Shown one piece after another: positions 14,056 to 17,225 of a stretch of DNA of 17,225 nucleotides. The stretch spans positions 1 to 17,225 of the forward strand of contig JBAYRO010000064.1 in NCBI GenBank assembly GCA_041676645.1, given 5' to 3'. The translations under genes and the position numbers were made by a program. Numbering within the stretch: the stretch's first letter is position 1; every line of letters starts with the position of its first letter. Below the pieces are notes generated by a model. It ran no database searches and was not told the origin of the DNA. It saw nothing but the letters and a program-made list of their open reading frames with translations. Origin of the DNA: JAMLIN01 sp041676645. Its GTDB lineage: Bacteria > Pseudomonadota > Gammaproteobacteria > Burkholderiales > Burkholderiaceae_E.

Positions 14056-16005
14056 ATGATCGTCGCGACCGCCGGACACATCGACCATGGCAAGACGAGC
14101 CTCCTCAATGCCTTGACAGGAGTCGACGCCGATCGCCTGCCCGAGGAGCGTGCGCGCGGCATCTCGATCGACCTCGGTTTCGTGCATGCCGACCTGGCGC
14201 CCGGCGTGCGCGTGAGCTTCGTCGACGTCCCGGGCCACGAGCGCTTCATCCGCAACATGCTTGCCGGCGTCGGCGCCATCGATGCCGCGCTGTTGGTGAT
14301 CGCCGCCGACGACGGGGTAATGCCGCAGACGATCGAGCATCTGCACATCCTCGACCTCCTTGCCGTCGGGCACGGCATCGTCGTGATCACCAAGATCGAC
14401 CTGGTCCCCTCGAGCCGCCAGGAAGAGGTGGCCGCCCAGGCTCGGGCGCTGCTGGCCGGCACGAGGCTCGAGGGCAGCGACGTCTGCTTCGTGTCGACGA
14501 GGACGCGTACCGGGCTCAATCTCCTGCGCGCCAGGCTGGCATCGCTCGCCGCATCCGCGACGCGGGCCGCCGACCCCACGGGCCGGTTCCGCATGAGCAT
14601 CGACCGGGCCTTCACCCTCTCCGGCCACGGCACCATCGTCACCGGGACCGTGGCCAGCGGCACGGCGACGACGGGCGACCACCTGGTCGTCTCGCCCGGG
14701 GGACGCGAAGTCCGGGTGCGCGGGATACGGGTGCAGGACGCCCCCGCCGTCAGCGCCAGGGTCGGCGAGCGCTGCGCGCTCAACCTGTCCGGCGCGTCGG
14801 TGGACGAGGCCGGCCGCGGCAACTGGCTCGTGCATCCCGCCCTGCATGCGCCCAGCCGGCGCATCGATGCGCTGCTCAGGATCCTGCCGGACGAGGCGAG
14901 CCCACTCGCCCACTGGACACCGGTGCACCTGCACATCGGCACCGCGGACGTCCCGGCGCGTGTCGCGATTCCCTCGGCCGGCAAGATCGCCCCCGGGCAC
15001 GAGGGCTTCGCCCAGCTCGTGGTCGATCGCGCGGTGCCGGCGCTGCACGGCGACCACTTCGTGGTGCGCGACCAGAGCGCCCGGCGCACGGTCGGGGGCG
15101 GCATCGTGCTCGACCCTTTCGCGCCGCGGCGACAGCGCCGCGCGCCGCTGCGCACCGCCGAACTGCAGATGCTCGAGGCCGGGTCCGCGGCGCGCATCCT
15201 GGCCGGACTGCTGGAGATCACCGAGCAAGGCGTCGTCATCGACACCGCAGCGCGCAACCTGAACATCGGCCCGGCGGCGCTGCAGCAGGCGCTGCACGAC
15301 GCCGACGCCGTCGTCCTCGGCAAGGAGCAGCGCATCGGCATCACGCGCGCCGCTGCGGATCTATTCGCCGCCCGCATCCTGTCGACGCTGGCCGCGCATC
15401 ACGCCGCGCAGCCGCAGTCGGACGGGATGACGCTTGTCGAGCTGCGTCGCGCAACGCATGCCACCCTGGCACCGCCGGCCTTCGAAGCGCTGGCGCGCTC
15501 GCTGGCAGAGGAAGAACGGATCCTCCTGGCGCACGGCATCGCGCGCCTGCGCGAGCACGACACGACGGCGAATCCGGTCGACGAGCGGCTCTGGCGCAGG
15601 GTTCGCCGTACTTTGAGGAAGTGTGGCGTGCAGGCGCCCCTTGTCGCCGAACTGGCCGCGCGCCTGCGTGAACCGGAGTCCGCGATGAGCGACTTCCTGC
15701 ATCGCAAGAGCCGCGGCGGCGAGGTCCTGCAACTGACTGACACCCGATTCGCGTTGCGCGAAACCCTGGCCGAGGTGGCGGCACACGCCGTCCGGGTAGC
15801 GGGGCAAGGGGAGGACGGCTATTTCCTGGCAGGCGAGTTGCGTGATGCCATCGGGACGGGACGCCGCCTGACGATCCAGTACCTGCAGCTGCTCGACCGG
15901 CTCGGCATCACGCAGCGCTTCGGCGACCGACGCCGGATCGGCAAGGACTTCAATGACATACTCGGCGGAATCGAATCGGCAAGACCATACGGAGACACAT
16001 CCTGA
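14056..16005 (+). CDS. selB: Selenocysteine-specific elongation factor SelB
   Basis: SelB delivers Sec-tRNA-Sec to a ribosome stalled at a UGA marked by a SECIS hairpin. The 649-residue product has the GTPase motifs GHIDHGKT (7-14), DVPGH (57-61) and TKID (112-115), the EF-Tu-like domains with GRFRMSIDRAFTLSGHGTIVTG, and an extended C-terminal half of winged-helix repeats, including LAARLREPESAMSDFLHRKS and a terminal block ending IGKDFNDILGG that binds SECIS RNA. Length is close to the 614 residues of E. coli SelB. ATG 14056 starts the canonical MIVATAGHIDHGK although its RBS is weak. It is divergent from the selenoprotein gene, and its stop overlaps the flavoprotein start (TGATG). Confidence 0.97.
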   Translation: MIVATAGHIDHGKTSLLNALTGVDADRLPEERARGISIDLGFVHADLAPGVRVSFVDVPGHERFIRNMLAGVGAIDAALLVIAADDGVMPQTIEHLHILDLLAVGHGIVVITKIDLVPSSRQEEVAAQARALLAGTRLEGSDVCFVSTRTRTGLNLLRARLASLAASATRAADPTGRFRMSIDRAFTLSGHGTIVTGTVASGTATTGDHLVVSPGGREVRVRGIRVQDAPAVSARVGERCALNLSGASVDEAGRGNWLVHPALHAPSRRIDALLRILPDEASPLAHWTPVHLHIGTADVPARVAIPSAGKIAPGHEGFAQLVVDRAVPALHGDHFVVRDQSARRTVGGGIVLDPFAPRRQRRAPLRTAELQMLEAGSAARILAGLLEITEQGVVIDTAARNLNIGPAALQQALHDADAVVLGKEQRIGITRAAADLFAARILSTLAAHHAAQPQSDGMTLVELRRATHATLAPPAFEALARSLAEEERILLAHGIARLREHDTTANPVDERLWRRVRRTLRKCGVQAPLVAELAARLREPESAMSDFLHRKSRGGEVLQLTDTRFALRETLAEVAAHAVRVAGQGEDGYFLAGELRDAIGTGRRLTIQYLQLLDRLGITQRFGDRRRIGKDFNDILGGIESARPYGDTS

Positions 16006-16928
16006 TGCCGCAACATGACCTGATCGTGGTCGGGGAGGGCTTCGCCGGACTCGCGTGCGCGCAGGAGGCCGCCGCCCTCGGGCTGGACGTCGCGATCTTC
16101 GAGTCCGCGTTCTGCGGCGGACTGGCCCTCAACCTGAATCGGCTCCACAGCCTCGACGAAGCCGGCGAAAGCTCTGGCGTCGAACATGCGGTCTCGCTCG
16201 CGAACGCCCTCTCCGAGGCCGGCGTGGAACGCATCGGCGCGGCTGTCACCGCCATCCGGCGCACCGACGCGTTCTTCGAAGTCGCGAGCGAGACGGACAC
16301 GCTGACCGCAAGAGCGGTGGCCATTGCGAGCGGCGCCCGGATCATGAGGCTGGGCGTCCCCGGCGAAGAAGCATTCGATGGCCGCGGCGTCTCGTACTGC
16401 GCCGACTGCGACGCACCGATGTTCGCCGGGGCGACCGTCATCGTCGCCGGCGGCACGCAATGGGCCGCCCACGAAGCCCTGGTGCTCGCCGACGAAGCCG
16501 CCGCGGTGTACCTCGTCCACGCCGCCAGCGCGATGGATGCCTCGCCCGACACCCTCGCGCGCCTGCGCGACGAAGCGAAGATCACCCTCGTCCCGGACAC
16601 GCGCATCGACGAGATCCTCGGAGACGACAACGGCGTCACCGCCGCTCGCATCACCGGGCCCGCCGGCACGCGCGAGCTCGCCTGCACCGGCATCTTCCCC
16701 ATGGTCGGGCTCGAGCCCGCCAGCGAGCTGGCCCCGGCCGAGGTCGCCCGCGACCCACGCGGCGCCCTCGTCGTGGACGACCGGCTCGAGACCGCGGTGC
16801 CCAAGCTCTTTGCGATCGGCCAGGTACGCTCCGGCGTCGGCGGCTGGATCGCCGACGCCGTGGCCGACGGACGATCGGTGGCCCGGACCCTGGCGGAACG
16901 CCTCGGTGGGAAAGGAGACAAGCGATAG
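16005..16928 (+). CDS. Thioredoxin-reductase-like FAD/NAD(P) oxidoreductase with CADC motif
   Basis: The 307-residue product resembles low-molecular-weight thioredoxin reductase in length and domain order: FAD-binding VVGEGFAG (8-15), a redox pair Cys132-Ala-Asp-Cys135 in SYCADCDAPMF (TrxB has CATC), and a pyridine-nucleotide site VIVAGGTQWAAHEA (145-158). It departs from TrxB in important places: the second nucleotide motif lacks the third glycine and the usual Ser-Ala pattern, and the late FAD motif reads LFAIGQVRSGVGG, where TrxB has Gly-Asp. It may be a specialised reductase for the UGSC selenenylsulfide or a small thiol protein, rather than the housekeeping TrxB. It overlaps the selB stop by one base and is followed 36 bases later by tRNA-Sec, so it belongs to the selenium unit. 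Confidence 0.85.
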   Translation: MPQHDLIVVGEGFAGLACAQEAAALGLDVAIFESAFCGGLALNLNRLHSLDEAGESSGVEHAVSLANALSEAGVERIGAAVTAIRRTDAFFEVASETDTLTARAVAIASGARIMRLGVPGEEAFDGRGVSYCADCDAPMFAGATVIVAGGTQWAAHEALVLADEAAAVYLVHAASAMDASPDTLARLRDEAKITLVPDTRIDEILGDDNGVTAARITGPAGTRELACTGIFPMVGLEPASELAPAEVARDPRGALVVDDRLETAVPKLFAIGQVRSGVGGWIADAVADGRSVARTLAERLGGKGDKR

Positions 16929-16951
16929 CGCGCCGGCAACGCTGGGGCGCG
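16929..16951 (+). promoter_or_regulatory. Hairpin between flavoprotein gene and tRNA-Sec
   Basis: CGCGCC (16929-16934) pairs with GGCGCG (16946-16951), with an inner GC-AAC-GC possible. It begins right after the flavoprotein stop codon and ends 13 bases before tRNA-Sec. There is no T-run. It could mark processing of a selB-flavoprotein-tRNA transcript or an attenuator. It could equally be chance in GC-rich DNA. Confidence 0.3.
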
Positions 16952-16964
16952 GGAAACGATCGAA

Positions 16965-17060
16965 GGAAGGGATGCGTCCCCGGTGGGGCGGCCGGACTTC
17001 AACTCCGGTAGGGGTCGCCCGGCGATCCCTGGTGGGTTCGACTCCCACTCCTTTCCGCCA
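16965..17060 (+). tRNA. selC: tRNA-Sec (anticodon TCA), CCA end encoded
   Basis: The 96-nt gene folds as a bacterial tRNA-Sec. It has an 8-bp acceptor stem (GGAAGGGA with TCCTTTCC, one G-T pair), a 6-bp D stem CGTCCC/GGGGCG with a CGGT tetraloop as in E. coli selC, a 5-bp anticodon stem CCGGA/TCCGG around CTTCAAC, a long variable arm of about nine pairs (AGGGGTCGC/GCGATCCCT), a T arm GTGGG-TTCGACT-CCCAC, and discriminator G plus encoded CCA. The 8+5 arrangement and TCA anticodon are diagnostic. It lies downstream of selB and the flavoprotein on the same strand. Its 3' 62 bases are overlapped antisense by the VapB-like reading frame. Confidence 0.97.
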
Positions 17061-17208
17061 GGCCATGGGCCGCACGGCGCTTCGCAACCTGGACCCGCAC
17101 GAAGACCTCGACGGCTTCGCGGAACAGATCGGCCTTGTCCATCGCCGGGTCTGCGACCTCCAGCGCTTTCTGGTACAGGGCATCATCGATCGTCACGGTG
17201 GTTCTCAT
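16999..17208 (-). CDS. VapB-type antitoxin with C-terminus run into tRNA-Sec
   Basis: The 69-residue frame begins MRTTVTIDDALYQKALEVAD and continues MDKADLFREAVEVFVRVQVA, a typical VapB antitoxin of the short ribbon-helix-helix class. GAGG upstream of ATG 17208 supports this start over the ATG two codons earlier. After KRRAAHGLA the frame enters the CCA end of the tRNA-Sec gene at 17060, and the last residues (ERSGSRTHQGSPGDPYRS) are antisense tRNA. Family members normally have a conserved acidic or basic tail there, and a VapC gene next. Neither is present. The antitoxin is probably truncated and orphaned by recombination at the tRNA, although its DNA-binding part is intact. Confidence 0.65.
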   Translation of the reverse strand: MRTTVTIDDALYQKALEVADPAMDKADLFREAVEVFVRVQVAKRRAAHGLAERSGSRTHQGSPGDPYRS

Positions 17209-17225
17209 GCACACCTCAGCATCAA

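Noticed and set aside
13290..15671. A 793-codon plus-strand frame overlapping selB and the selenoprotein
   Set aside because: It is Arg/Ala-rich noise in another frame of selB and antisense to the selenoprotein. It has no family features.
1..17225. CRISPR array, insertion sequence, rRNA or further tRNA genes
   Set aside because: I saw no spaced short repeats, no transposase or integrase frame with terminal repeats, and no tRNA-like fold apart from tRNA-Sec.

Overview
This is high-GC, gene-dense DNA of Pseudomonadota type. A betaproteobacterium is my best guess, from the mix of an Ap4A-phosphorylase-type gene, NDH-2, a Baeyer-Villiger monooxygenase, TRAP transport and Phd/VapB-type antitoxins. 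This assignment is an inference from gene content only. The high GC produces many long false reading frames antisense to the real genes.

Layout. Positions 2-220 (+) hold the 3' end of an ATP adenylyltransferase gene. It converges on a lipoate-ligase-family gene (191-904, -) that follows a 32-codon reading frame (909-1007, -) with a strong ribosome binding site. Next come a type II NADH dehydrogenase (1058-2359, -) and, divergent from it, a plus-strand group: a Baeyer-Villiger monooxygenase (2540-4267), an acyl-CoA synthetase (4325-5956) and an MFS transporter (5983-7188). This group looks like an oxidation, CoA-activation and transport set for a ketone or related carbon source. A damaged toxin-antitoxin locus follows (7267-7759): an intact Phd-like antitoxin, the first eight codons of a VapC-like toxin, and the C-terminal part of a DUF1778 antitoxin. 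Then comes a periplasmic Cu/Zn superoxide dismutase (7825-8361) whose ribosome binding site lies inside a strong hairpin.

The most interesting part is 8367-17060, a selenoprotein locus. On the minus strand, one apparent operon (13847 down to 8367) starts with a selenoprotein gene whose in-frame UGA at 13541-13539 begins the motif U-G-S-C. A perfect 8-bp stem-loop just after the UGA has the geometry of a bacterial SECIS element. It is followed by two paralogous proteins of unknown function with three cysteines at identical positions, then by the binding protein, small membrane subunit and large membrane subunit of a TRAP transporter. Divergent from this operon are selB (14056-16005), a thioredoxin-reductase-like flavoprotein with a CADC motif that overlaps the selB stop (16005-16928), and tRNA-Sec with anticodon TCA (16965-17060). 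The decoding machinery, a possible reductant, the selenoprotein and a substrate importer therefore lie within 9 kb. My inference is that the TRAP system imports a carboxylate-bearing compound that is transformed by the UGSC protein with its two paralogous partners, and that the CADC flavoprotein recycles the selenenylsulfide. selA and selD are not in the window.

At the right edge a VapB-type antitoxin gene (17208-16999, -) runs into the tRNA-Sec gene, so its C-terminus is encoded by antisense tRNA sequence. This suggests an old recombination or integration junction at the 3' end of selC.
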